DNA from: an uncultured Bacteroidota bacterium
GTDB taxonomy: Bacteria > Bacteroidota > Bacteroidia > NS11-12g > UBA9320
Length of the DNA: 64,000 bases
Assembly: GCA_937124965.1 (NCBI GenBank)
Contig: CAKZLB010000045.1
Coordinates: forward strand, 1 to 64,000
Direction of reading: 5' to 3'
Each line of letters starts with the position of its first letter. The first letter of the stretch is position 1. The position numbers and the translations under genes are program-made. Below, in pieces: positions 54,609 to 63,848 of the stretch. The notes under the pieces were generated by a model. The model saw nothing but the letters and a program-made list of their open reading frames with translations. It was not told where the DNA came from and made no database searches.

Positions 54609-54698
54609 ACAAGGGGATTTGTTTATGTATATCGATCGAGCATTCAGATCCAACCGAAGGAGGAAATGAAGAGTCTTCTGAGGTTTTTAAGAATAAAC

Positions 54699-55142
54699 TT
54701 ACTCCAACTCCTCTTCCAACGCTTCCATTGCCATATACGCGTTGAATTTCTGTTCTGGAAAAGCTTCGAATTGAAAGAAGTCAATGAGTTCAGTTAATTC
54801 TTCTTCCTTTTTCTTTTTAAAGGCTTTTTTAACTCCCGAACCCAAAACAAAAGCCATTTCCGACAGACCTGTTTTTTGATTTCGACCATATAAAAAGTAA
54901 ACTTCGTTTTCGCCTGGTTTAATGTCTTTTTTACTTAGACTGCTGCTGGTCGCATTATACCAAATGTGAATGGTTAAGTCACTGTCTCCTTTGTATTTCT
55001 TTAAAAATTTTGTGTACGCATAGCTTCCTTTTTTGTGAACTGATCCATTGACAATCTCAAGAGTTTTTAATCCCGAATCTTGAGCGAACCCAGTAAAGGA
55101 AAAACCAATCAATAATGTAAGTACAAAGGTAAGTCGTGTCAT
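54699..55142 (-). CDS. Small secreted protein of unknown function
   Basis: A 147-residue protein with a signal peptide (TFVLTLLIGFSFTGFAQ). The mature part starts with strands (LKTLEIVNGSVHKKGSYAY, LTIHIWYNATSSSL, ENEVYFLYGRN) and ends with a charged, probably helical tail (KAFKKKKEEELTELIDFF, then AYMAMEALEEELE). No family is recognised. Heptamer arrays lie on both sides of the gene (54365-54406 and 55273-55349). Confidence 0.65.
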   Translation of the reverse strand: MTRLTFVLTLLIGFSFTGFAQDSGLKTLEIVNGSVHKKGSYAYTKFLKKYKGDSDLTIHIWYNATSSSLSKKDIKPGENEVYFLYGRNQKTGLSEMAFVLGSGVKKAFKKKKEEELTELIDFFQFEAFPEQKFNAYMAMEALEEELE

Positions 55143-55159
55143 GTTTTATAGTGTTTCAT

Positions 55160-55167
55160 CAAAAATA
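55160..55167 (-). promoter_or_regulatory. Bacteroidota -7 element for the small secreted protein
   Basis: Plus CAAAAATA is TATTTTTG on the minus strand, matching TAnnTTTG, 17 bases before the ATG at 55142. Confidence 0.4.
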
Positions 55168-55272
55168 GTGTTGAAATGGAAGAAGATTGCAAAACTTGAA
55201 AATTTAATTAGTATCAAACATCATCCTTACTCAACAGATATCAACTATTCACCTGACCATCAGGCATGCCCT

Positions 55273-55349
55273 CACTATATTCTATAAACTATTCACTATA
55301 AACTCTAAACTATTCATTACAATCTGTTCACTAAAAACTATTCCTACTA
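55273..55349. repeat. 7-bp tandem repeat array, unit AACTATT/CACTATA
   Basis: Eleven heptamers in register: CACTATA, TTCTATA, AACTATT, CACTATA, AACTCTA, AACTATT, CATTACA, ATCTGTT, CACTAAA, AACTATT, CCTACTA. The reverse complement gives TATAGTG and AATAGTT, the same unit as the array at 14751 read on the other strand. It fills the gap between the hydrolase stop and the small secreted protein gene. Confidence 0.75.
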
Positions 55350-56144
55350 AACTCCCAAGAAACTCTTAACTGCATTCCAATATTCTTGATGATCTGCTTC
55401 TGATGTCCACAGTGCACTTGAACCATGGCGCCCTGCACCATTTGGAACGAACTGAGTTTTTTCTGAAGATTTGATATTGTCGAAAATAGCCTTAGTCTGT
55501 GCTTCTTCAGATTTTGAAGAGGTCAAAAAGGCAGGCTTGTCTAAGTTCTTAGCTCCATCAGCAACTGAAATCCCTTGCAAATATTCTCCTGGACTAAACG
55601 ATAAAACTTTTTCTACTAAATCATTTTCGCCTGCGATAATTATCGCCAAAGACGATGAATACGAACTTCCCCAAAGAATTACGTTTTTATCATATTCCGC
55701 AGCAAACTTAGTAATAGCGGCATTTATATCTTGTTTAGCGTCACTATACGTTTGTCCTTTTCCTTCAGCTTTTGCATTCGCCGCTGTTTGATTGGTCACT
55801 CCATTTATGGCATTACCGGAGCGTTGGTCCAAAGCCACACAATTAAAGCCCAAGGCATTTAATTCTTTAGCGATTTCTTGATATTCTCCACGACTCCATC
55901 CTGCTTGGTGACACAGAATTATAACCGGTTTAGTTTTGTTAATGTGGTATTGATCTACCGTCATTTCTAATCCGTCTTCCGAAGGAAACGTTGTTGTTTT
56001 GATAAATGCGGTGTCTGTTGGAGTATTGTCTTTTTGAATTGAATCTCCTGTCTGGTTATCGGAGCCGCAAGAGATTACAAAAAGACCTAAAGTTACTATC
56101 AATGCTAATGAATGGGGGAAACGAGCCATAATTATATTTTTCAC
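55347..56144 (-). CDS. Alpha/beta hydrolase lipoprotein
   Basis: A 265-residue lipoprotein (signal peptide SLALIVTLGLF, lipobox VISC). It belongs to the dienelactone-hydrolase-like alpha/beta fold: VIILCHQAGWSRGEYQEIA; VALDQRSGN; a nucleophile elbow GSSYSS where the second small residue of GxSxG is Ser; and His in GAGRHGSSALW. The acid is probably in the TSSKSEEAQ strand region. Substrate unknown. ATG 56129 is an alternative start five residues later. The end lies just inside the heptamer array. Confidence 0.78.
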   Translation of the reverse strand: MKNIIMARFPHSLALIVTLGLFVISCGSDNQTGDSIQKDNTPTDTAFIKTTTFPSEDGLEMTVDQYHINKTKPVIILCHQAGWSRGEYQEIAKELNALGFNCVALDQRSGNAINGVTNQTAANAKAEGKGQTYSDAKQDINAAITKFAAEYDKNVILWGSSYSSSLAIIIAGENDLVEKVLSFSPGEYLQGISVADGAKNLDKPAFLTSSKSEEAQTKAIFDNIKSSEKTQFVPNGAGRHGSSALWTSEADHQEYWNAVKSFLGV

Positions 56145-56199
56145 GAATGTAGTCGTTACTGGCTAGTCTTACATTTCAGGAAGTCATTTTTGAGTGATT

Positions 56200-59100
56200 T
56201 TACCGCATCACTTTTATCGTACCAGAATGTGTTTTGATGTCGCCTTCGTACTTTAGATATAACACGTACACATACAAGCCATTTGATACTACTTCATCCA
56301 AATACATTCCATCCCAAGACGCTGTGTAATCCTCTGTATAAAATAATTGTTCGCCCCAACGGTTGTAAATGGTCAGCGAATACTCTAATGGAATTTCGCG
56401 AATCGGAATACGATAGGTGTCGTTGATTTTATCACCATTTGGTGAAAATGAAGTTGGAATATTTAGGAATCTTGGAATCTTAATGGTCGTATCCATATAG
56501 GCTGTATCAACACATCCTTGGTTGTTTGATGCTACCAGAATAGTTTGGTAATCACCGCTTTGATTGAATGTTTTTCGAACAGTAATACCGTTATCGGTTG
56601 AGTTGTCATAAAAGAACCAAACCAAGTTATCAGCTCCATTGGAGGTGCTGGTAAACTCAACGATTTGACCTTCCTCGATAACATCAATAAAGCCAGCCAG
56701 AAATGACGCGTTAGGTACAGGATAGATCTTTACCGCATTAGCAGTATCTGATGTTTTACAACCATTGTTTGACGTTGCTTCAAGTATTACTGAGTAATCT
56801 CCTATTGCAGAGTATTTGTGAATTGGTGCACGCAGTGTTGATGTAGAGTTGTCACCAAAAAACCAGCGATATGAACTTATGCTTCCAGATGCTATGGTTG
56901 AATTGTTTGTAAAGTTCACAAGTTCACCTAAACAGACCGAGTCTCCTTCAAAATTGACGTTGATATCTTCAAATACATTTACGGTTAACTCTGTAGAATC
57001 ACTACAGTTAGCGGTTGACGTAACAACTTTTACCAAATACGATCCTGTACTTGGGTAAGTAATATCATTATTTGCAGAGTCGGTTGATGTTCTTCCATCA
57101 CCAAAGCTCCATAATATATCATTCGCGCCATTGAGTGGACCGTTTAGACTAAAGTCAAATGAATGTGTATTAAAACATTGATCCAATGCATTTACTGTGA
57201 AATTACTGTATGGAATCGGGCGTAAATTCACTAGTTTTTCTATTGAATCGGAGCAACTTCCATGCAAGCTTATAACTTGTTTAACGTTTTTGTAGCCATG
57301 AATTGTAAAGGTTTTTGTTGGATTTTCAGATACACTGAATGTCCCATCGCCGAAGCTATACCGATACTGTCCGCCAGTCGTTCCTCGATTGGTGAACTCG
57401 AAGTAGTTACCACTTAAACATTGCTCGGTTTCATTGATGGTAAAGTCAGCATTAGGTTCTGATAAAACACGAACCTGTTTAACCAACGTGTCTTTGCAGT
57501 TTTCTTGGTTGTTTGATGTTGCAATCAAGCCAACGTTGTAATTTCCAATGGCGGCAAAATGATAATCTGTGATAGATTCATCGGTTGTTTTATACCCATC
57601 TGATATAGTCCATTCATATGTCAATGAGCTTGTTGGAATGGTTGTCGTGTTTATGAAATCGAATTCATTGTCGGTAAAACAAACTTCTGTGCTGTCTATG
57701 TCAAAATCAATAGCAGGAGAGTCGAGAACTATCAGTTGAATGTTCTGTGAATCAGCACAATTATCATCTGTTGTTATCGAATATAGAACATCATACGTTC
57801 CAGCCGTTGTAAATGATTTGAGAGGCAGTGAGTCTGAACTTGTTGTTCCATCTTGATAGTCAAAAAGGTGACTTTTATTTCCAGAAGGAACGGTTGATAA
57901 GTTCGTGAATCGGTATAAATTTCCATTGGCGCATTGCATGGCATCATTGACGCCAATTGAAGCTGAAGGCATTGGTTTTGTCTCGACATTTTTTGAAACA
58001 GAGTCAACGCAACCATAACTCGATGTTGTAATCAGCGTCGTTTTGTATTTCGAAACTGTTGGATACGTGTAGTTGGTCACGTTTTGTGATGACAAAGTAC
58101 TACCGTCGCCAAGTTTCCAGTTGCTGGTTAAGGTACCTAACGCAACGGTGGAGGTATTCGTAAAGTTGAACACATTTCCGCGTAAACATTGAATGCTGTC
58201 GTTTGTCGTATAGCTTACTTCCGGTGTTGGATATACCCGAACAGTCTGAGTTGAGGAATCACTACATTGACCAGGAAATTTCATCAAAAGTTTAACTGTA
58301 TATAACCCTGAATCCAAATACGTTTTGGCTAATGTGTCATACGAAGTTGTCGAGGTGCCATCACCCAAAAACCACGTGTAGTTAAAAAGCGAGTCGATTG
58401 AATTTTTTGTATAAAAACTAAATGAATTATTGTTTTGGCAGGAGTCGATGGCCTTAATCGAAAATTCAGCTACAGGAGTTGGGATTACTAAAAATGGCTT
58501 AAATGCGCTGTCACTGCACCATCCGTTTGTTGCAATAATCTTTATTGAGTCTTGTAGCGATTTTTTATAGCTATGGTTTACAACCAAACCGTTCGACGTG
58601 TCACCGTCTAACCAATCCCAAGTTACAATCGACGTGTCTGAACTATTATTTGTAACAGTAGTTGTTAGATTAAAATAGTTCCCTATTTCACATTGAACCG
58701 AGTCGGAAAGATAAACCACGTCGTTTAACGTTAGTTGGTCGGAAGTGAACGTTACCGTATCAGCGTCTGCGCCACATGCGTTTTTGATAGACACCCAAAC
58801 ATCTTGATTACTAAGGGTTTTAATACTGGAATCAGTCGAGCCATTACTCCATTTTATGTCGTAATTGTACGGATCAATCGCAAAAGTAAAACTGTCCAAA
58901 ACACAATGATGTATGTCTGGACCAAATTCAATTTCTGGTTGACGCAACACTTTAAACAAGACACTGTCTTTAGCGATACAACCAGATTTGAGAGTGACAG
59001 TTCTATGAAACCAAAAACCGTCAGTATTTGAAGGGTTTAATCCAGTATATAAAATGTTTGTTTGCTCAAGAGTGTCGTCATATGTAAAAGAGGTCGGCCC

Positions 59101-62100
59101 ACTCCAGGTATATGAGTATGTCGAATTACGGCGGGTACCAATGGTATATTCATTAGTCATTGGAAAACAACTTGAATCGGCAGACAATGCGTTGGCAAAT
59201 TGTGGTGTAGGGAAACTTGATGTAAAATCGGAACAGATACAATTTGTATCAGCATTAATTACTAATAACAAATTACAACTGAACCCTGATGGTACTTTAA
59301 AAGCATCTGTAATATTTAGGGTGTCACCGTTTTTCAATGTTGTTGAACGCATAGTTTGAAGTACAATACTGTCTCCAGCATCGTAACTACCGTCACCGTT
59401 TTTATCATAAACGTACAAAAAGTGAAGAGGGTGTTCTTTCAAAAGAGTGGATTTTGAAAGTATCGAAAATTGAGCTAGGCCAGAATCTGAAGACGAATCT
59501 GCAACCAACTGTAACTGTAAATCCTGAACACTAAATTCCCATTTGTCGTCAAGTAATATTCCCTTTTGATTGGTGAAACCAGTTTCTTTTTCTAATCGAC
59601 ATGTATCATCTAGCACAGCACAATAGCTGGTAAATACAAAATAATTTGCAATGCTCGTGTACAAGCTATCGGTGCATGTCTGACTGTTTTCTGGTATAAA
59701 CTTCACTTCAAAAGCCAATGAGTCACCTTTATCTAATCCACTCGGAAGTTGAATTTCTAGAAACAACGTGCTGTCAAGGACAAAACTGTCAATAAGTTGT
59801 AATGCCTTGGCGTTGCTTGTTGTTGGGACAATCTTAAACGGAGTCTGGCTAATTCCTGCGGGTAAACGAACTTGCATAAAATCGATGTTAGACGTTGTGT
59901 CTGGGTCAGCATGTCCAGCACCTCCTGGCAAGTCATTTCCAGTATTTACCCAAGTGTATGCAATACTAAATGTATCACACATATTGTCTTCCAAAACAGT
60001 AATTGTACTCCGTGAATAGTGCGTTGGAATGGTTTGGTTGATATTGTTAAGCACGATATTATCGCCCGTTGCAATATTGGATGTCAAAGAATCCTGACAT
60101 GGTGCAAAAGCGAGTGATTGAAATCGAACAAAGTCATTCTGCCTAAAATCACAGTTTGGGGCAAGTGAAATTCTAAAAACATAATCGCCTAACGATGAGT
60201 TTACTCCACCTAGTTTATATTCACTACCAAGCTTCCACTGATATGCATCACTGCTGCTATCGTATGTAGGTTCTTTTAAATAGTACTTTTTGCTTAAATC
60301 ATTCTTATAATAGAAATAACACGAATCATTCAGTACAGAAAAACCATTACCCGCTGGTGGTAAAAAGTTAAATTGAACACGGTTCCCATCTGCCACTTGG
60401 GAGTTCGTTAATTCTATTTTGTAATTCATCGTTTCGCATAGATCTAAACTACTCGATACGGGTTCTTCAATAATTTTAATTTGAGGGTTAATGGGTTTAG
60501 GACTGACATATAGTTTTCCTGTAGACAATCGACAAAAGTTATCTAAATAATCTTTTTTTAGCGGGTAACAACCATTGCCGTATCGATATGTGACGGTGTC
60601 TTTTGAGCAATTAGTAAAGGTGAAATAAACCCGAATATTGAACTCATCTCGTTTTGCTAATGTGTCTAAATCAATTCGTTGGGTGATTGAATCAACACGC
60701 TTTGAGAAATAGTCTTTGCCATTAACAACAGCTTTAAACACGTTCATGTCGTTTCCATCATCATCAAAGAAAAAGCTCTGATAGGGTGCTGGTTGATCGT
60801 CATAGTTGATGACTTTACCTTCCCAATATGCAGTGTCGGTGAACGCATCAACATAGTCGGTTGAAAATGTTACTTGAGGGTTCGACATTCGATAGTGAAG
60901 ATATTGGTCATACTTCTCGTTTCTAATACGTTTGATTTTTGAGGTATCACCATGCAGGTTGATATCGTAATCTACAAAAAACGTATTGCGCCGATAATTG
61001 CCCGACCCTTTGTCGCAACGTATGTCTACAGGAATTACAATAGAACCAACATTATGGTGACAAGAACCCAGCCCAAAAGGAATGCCAATCGAATCGGGAA
61101 TTTCATAAATTAGTGTATCCCCTAATCGCTTATGATAAATCGTGTCGGCATGAGGTATCTGAAATGCGCTGGCTGATTGAACCATGTAGTTGTAAATCAA
61201 TGCAAATGAATCCTTTACTGGGTTTAAATCAGTTAGTACAAGTTTAACACGTCGAAACTTTCCAAAAGGTCTATATTCATCCTCAAACGGCAACCCCCAA
61301 AGTGATGCATTCCGCATCGTCAGTGCTGTTACATTCGGCCCACACGCATTCCCAACACTACCATAACTATATGGATCACTGCCATCACATTCCGCAGCAG
61401 GTGCCATAAAAAAGTCTGTATTAAGCGAGTAATAGGTCAAATCTCCAGTGCCTCGATAATTGCAACTATTTACAATGCCAGCAGAATCAGTAGTGAAATA
61501 CGCATGATTTTGAGTGATTTGATATGCATCATTTGTAGAGTTACTTATAGAATCGGTAACCAAAAAGTATGCGCTGAACGAAATACTGTCATTGGGTTTT
61601 AAACTATCAAAAGCACTACAGGTCACGTCACTTAAATTCCACCAATACGTTCTTCCTTGACCTGTTGACGAGTCGTGAGCGGCAATTTGCGTGCAGCTTC
61701 CTTTTGACTTACCTGAATTATCGAACAGTTCGTACTCAGTAGACAGTGGTTGAAATAATTTTCCGGAAGCACCAACGTGTTGGAAATACGAAAAGTATAA
61801 TGAATCCCACCCTGTTCCAAGTATGTTGCCAGACGCATTGAGTTTAACTGTGTCGTAGGTTACAAACGTAGTTCGTATGATATCCGCACTAACTGCAGTT
61901 TTAATGGTGTCTAAATCCTTATCCCAGCCAATATTTAGTCGTTCAACAGAGAATTCCGAAAGTGTAGGACCTCCACATAAACCTAATGCATTACATGGTT
62001 GTAAAAACAAGGATGGCATAAATCCACGTCGTGTCACATACTCACAATCGTTGCAAGAGGTGTCACAAATTACTGTTGTAATGTATTCAATATTCCAAAT

Positions 62101-63798
62101 GGTGGTTAAGGTGTTGCAGTTTACTTCCAAATCAAATTCGAACGGACTGTTGTCAATTCGAACCGTGGGGTTGGTTGTGTCAGCAGTATTACTCGTTAAC
62201 TCGTGAACTAACGTATCTCCTGCAAACCAGTGCTTTGATTTGGCCTTGTAGGCAGTAGACTTAATGTTGGATATGTCAACGTCTGGTGGTAAAATGTAAT
62301 AGGTTCGTACTTTTCCACCATTGGCACAATTAGTTGGTAAATGCTGACTAAAATAATAACGTATTGTCGCTGGACTCGAAGAATCTATGTTTGTCTTATT
62401 AACCCAAGGAAAGTAACCACCCGAATTGCTCGAGTTTCCTGAAACTAAGTAGTATCTCGACCAGTCGAATTGAGCGTTGTCAGAACGATTGCATCCATCA
62501 TACCCATAAAATATTATTGATGGGTAATAGGTATCGTAAATTGTTTGACTTCCTGCAATTCCTTTGCATGATTTAGGTTCTTTTAAAACAAGCCGAACGG
62601 TAATCGAATCGCCAACTGCTATGTCATCATAATATCCATCACCATCTGTATCTGTAAATCCACCTGGACCGTCAAAATCTCGTTTGTATCTGTTATTAAA
62701 CGATAGATAGCTGTTTTCCAAACAGGGTAACCTTAAAATGGTATCACCAATCATCACAATAAATGAATCTACAATCCCATTAGCAACATACTCTTCTTCT
62801 CGATAATTGTCCAGTTGAAAGATGACGTTTCGAACAGCACCAGAGCCTTTTATATATTTTTCCTCTGTGGTATTGATGTAGGTTCTTCTCAGTGTATCTT
62901 CTGTGCAAAAAGGGTGTCGCAAAGCAATGGAACTTCGGTCGGAGGGGAGGAGTTTGAGTTGAACCGAAGGAATCGTTTTGTAAGAGTTAGGATTTATGTT
63001 GGTGGTTTCAGAGTTACATTTTTTTTCTTCACAACCCCATGGCACTGTTAAGAATGCCTTCATATTGTAACAACTTGTTACTTTAAATTTTACGTTGAAC
63101 TCGAAATCACTTTTACTTTCAATAATTGAATCACTTTCAAGATACACCCAATTGTAGTTTTGGTAACCAGTGTCTAACGATGTAGAAACGAGTTCCAAAC
63201 TTGTAACATTATATTCTACCGAGAATGATCGAACATCTGCAAACGACTGGTTGGTCAGTTTGACGTTAATTTCTATAGTGTCTCCAACAAATGTGTATGC
63301 ACTTCCAGGAATAGAAAACGATGCAATTGCCAAATCAGGAACAATAAAGGTTGGTACTGTGTCTGTTAATGAAAAACGTGTTGATGAACCTGATTGAAAA
63401 CGATTCGTGCCGTGTTTAACTATTGGAAATTTATTCTTGTCATCTAGATCACAACCACCACGAACAACGTAATAAACCACCGCTGAATCTCCAGAATTCA
63501 GTCGTTTTGCAACGCTAAACGTTGGTTTGTTTCTGTTGGTAACGTATTTCTCCAACATGTTACGATTAGAACCCAACACATAACTAACGTCGTTTGGTAA
63601 TTCAGGGTTATACTGAATGCTATCGACTGTTGTTGAACCATTATTTGTGAAAACAACTTTGACCGAATCCGATTCAATACATGATTTTATGGAAGGGAAA
63701 GTAGTTTTAATTCCTATTTGAGCAAAAGATATGAAAGACAATCCAAGAACGAATGCAGTAAGTATATATCTACCGAATAAAAAATTCTTGTTGACCAC
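56200..63798 (-). CDS. Giant surface protein with nine PKD repeats and T9SS type B sorting domain
   Basis: About 2532 residues from GTG 63798, my preferred start because it puts NKNFLFGRYILTAFVLGLSF at the N-terminus as a signal peptide; the reading continues to 63954 but adds 52 residues that break it. The first 1700 residues are repeated Cys-rich beta-sandwich domains of the DUF11/adhesin kind, with calcium-loop-like DTDGDGYYDD (near 385) and DKNGDGSYDAGDS (near 1465). Then nine PKD domains (about 1705-2435), most with one Cys near the start and one near the end. The C-terminal 90 residues are the gliding-motility/CHU_C type B T9SS domain (IPTSFSPNGDKINDTYR, IYNRWGEQLF, DGMYLDEVVSNGLYVYVL). 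Probable adhesin or motility-associated surface protein. Confidence 0.85.
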   Translation of the reverse strand: MVNKNFLFGRYILTAFVLGLSFISFAQIGIKTTFPSIKSCIESDSVKVVFTNNGSTTVDSIQYNPELPNDVSYVLGSNRNMLEKYVTNRNKPTFSVAKRLNSGDSAVVYYVVRGGCDLDDKNKFPIVKHGTNRFQSGSSTRFSLTDTVPTFIVPDLAIASFSIPGSAYTFVGDTIEINVKLTNQSFADVRSFSVEYNVTSLELVSTSLDTGYQNYNWVYLESDSIIESKSDFEFNVKFKVTSCYNMKAFLTVPWGCEEKKCNSETTNINPNSYKTIPSVQLKLLPSDRSSIALRHPFCTEDTLRRTYINTTEEKYIKGSGAVRNVIFQLDNYREEEYVANGIVDSFIVMIGDTILRLPCLENSYLSFNNRYKRDFDGPGGFTDTDGDGYYDDIAVGDSITVRLVLKEPKSCKGIAGSQTIYDTYYPSIIFYGYDGCNRSDNAQFDWSRYYLVSGNSSNSGGYFPWVNKTNIDSSSPATIRYYFSQHLPTNCANGGKVRTYYILPPDVDISNIKSTAYKAKSKHWFAGDTLVHELTSNTADTTNPTVRIDNSPFEFDLEVNCNTLTTIWNIEYITTVICDTSCNDCEYVTRRGFMPSLFLQPCNALGLCGGPTLSEFSVERLNIGWDKDLDTIKTAVSADIIRTTFVTYDTVKLNASGNILGTGWDSLYFSYFQHVGASGKLFQPLSTEYELFDNSGKSKGSCTQIAAHDSSTGQGRTYWWNLSDVTCSAFDSLKPNDSISFSAYFLVTDSISNSTNDAYQITQNHAYFTTDSAGIVNSCNYRGTGDLTYYSLNTDFFMAPAAECDGSDPYSYGSVGNACGPNVTALTMRNASLWGLPFEDEYRPFGKFRRVKLVLTDLNPVKDSFALIYNYMVQSASAFQIPHADTIYHKRLGDTLIYEIPDSIGIPFGLGSCHHNVGSIVIPVDIRCDKGSGNYRRNTFFVDYDINLHGDTSKIKRIRNEKYDQYLHYRMSNPQVTFSTDYVDAFTDTAYWEGKVINYDDQPAPYQSFFFDDDGNDMNVFKAVVNGKDYFSKRVDSITQRIDLDTLAKRDEFNIRVYFTFTNCSKDTVTYRYGNGCYPLKKDYLDNFCRLSTGKLYVSPKPINPQIKIIEEPVSSSLDLCETMNYKIELTNSQVADGNRVQFNFLPPAGNGFSVLNDSCYFYYKNDLSKKYYLKEPTYDSSSDAYQWKLGSEYKLGGVNSSLGDYVFRISLAPNCDFRQNDFVRFQSLAFAPCQDSLTSNIATGDNIVLNNINQTIPTHYSRSTITVLEDNMCDTFSIAYTWVNTGNDLPGGAGHADPDTTSNIDFMQVRLPAGISQTPFKIVPTTSNAKALQLIDSFVLDSTLFLEIQLPSGLDKGDSLAFEVKFIPENSQTCTDSLYTSIANYFVFTSYCAVLDDTCRLEKETGFTNQKGILLDDKWEFSVQDLQLQLVADSSSDSGLAQFSILSKSTLLKEHPLHFLYVYDKNGDGSYDAGDSIVLQTMRSTTLKNGDTLNITDAFKVPSGFSCNLLLVINADTNCICSDFTSSFPTPQFANALSADSSCFPMTNEYTIGTRRNSTYSYTWSGPTSFTYDDTLEQTNILYTGLNPSNTDGFWFHRTVTLKSGCIAKDSVLFKVLRQPEIEFGPDIHHCVLDSFTFAIDPYNYDIKWSNGSTDSSIKTLSNQDVWVSIKNACGADADTVTFTSDQLTLNDVVYLSDSVQCEIGNYFNLTTTVTNNSSDTSIVTWDWLDGDTSNGLVVNHSYKKSLQDSIKIIATNGWCSDSAFKPFLVIPTPVAEFSIKAIDSCQNNNSFSFYTKNSIDSLFNYTWFLGDGTSTTSYDTLAKTYLDSGLYTVKLLMKFPGQCSDSSTQTVRVYPTPEVSYTTNDSIQCLRGNVFNFTNTSTVALGTLTSNWKLGDGSTLSSQNVTNYTYPTVSKYKTTLITTSSYGCVDSVSKNVETKPMPSASIGVNDAMQCANGNLYRFTNLSTVPSGNKSHLFDYQDGTTSSDSLPLKSFTTAGTYDVLYSITTDDNCADSQNIQLIVLDSPAIDFDIDSTEVCFTDNEFDFINTTTIPTSSLTYEWTISDGYKTTDESITDYHFAAIGNYNVGLIATSNNQENCKDTLVKQVRVLSEPNADFTINETEQCLSGNYFEFTNRGTTGGQYRYSFGDGTFSVSENPTKTFTIHGYKNVKQVISLHGSCSDSIEKLVNLRPIPYSNFTVNALDQCFNTHSFDFSLNGPLNGANDILWSFGDGRTSTDSANNDITYPSTGSYLVKVVTSTANCSDSTELTVNVFEDINVNFEGDSVCLGELVNFTNNSTIASGSISSYRWFFGDNSTSTLRAPIHKYSAIGDYSVILEATSNNGCKTSDTANAVKIYPVPNASFLAGFIDVIEEGQIVEFTSTSNGADNLVWFFYDNSTDNGITVRKTFNQSGDYQTILVASNNQGCVDTAYMDTTIKIPRFLNIPTSFSPNGDKINDTYRIPIREIPLEYSLTIYNRWGEQLFYTEDYTASWDGMYLDEVVSNGLYVYVLYLKYEGDIKTHSGTIKVMR

Positions 63799-63848
63799 AA
63801 AGACAAAAATCGTTATTTCTTGGCAATAATTCGCTAAAGGGTGGCAAT

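Larger units (their letters stand above)
54358..54698. other. 341-base convergent intergenic region
   Basis: The longest non-coding stretch of the window. It holds the heptamer array at 54365-54406 and an imperfect inverted repeat at 54571-54608. Two short open stretches (54443-54529 and, in another frame, GTG 54547-54669) look weakly protein-like, for example ASVDGHNYVDALQGDLF, and might be remnants of a decayed gene; I do not call a gene. No tRNA or terminator was seen. Confidence 0.5.
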
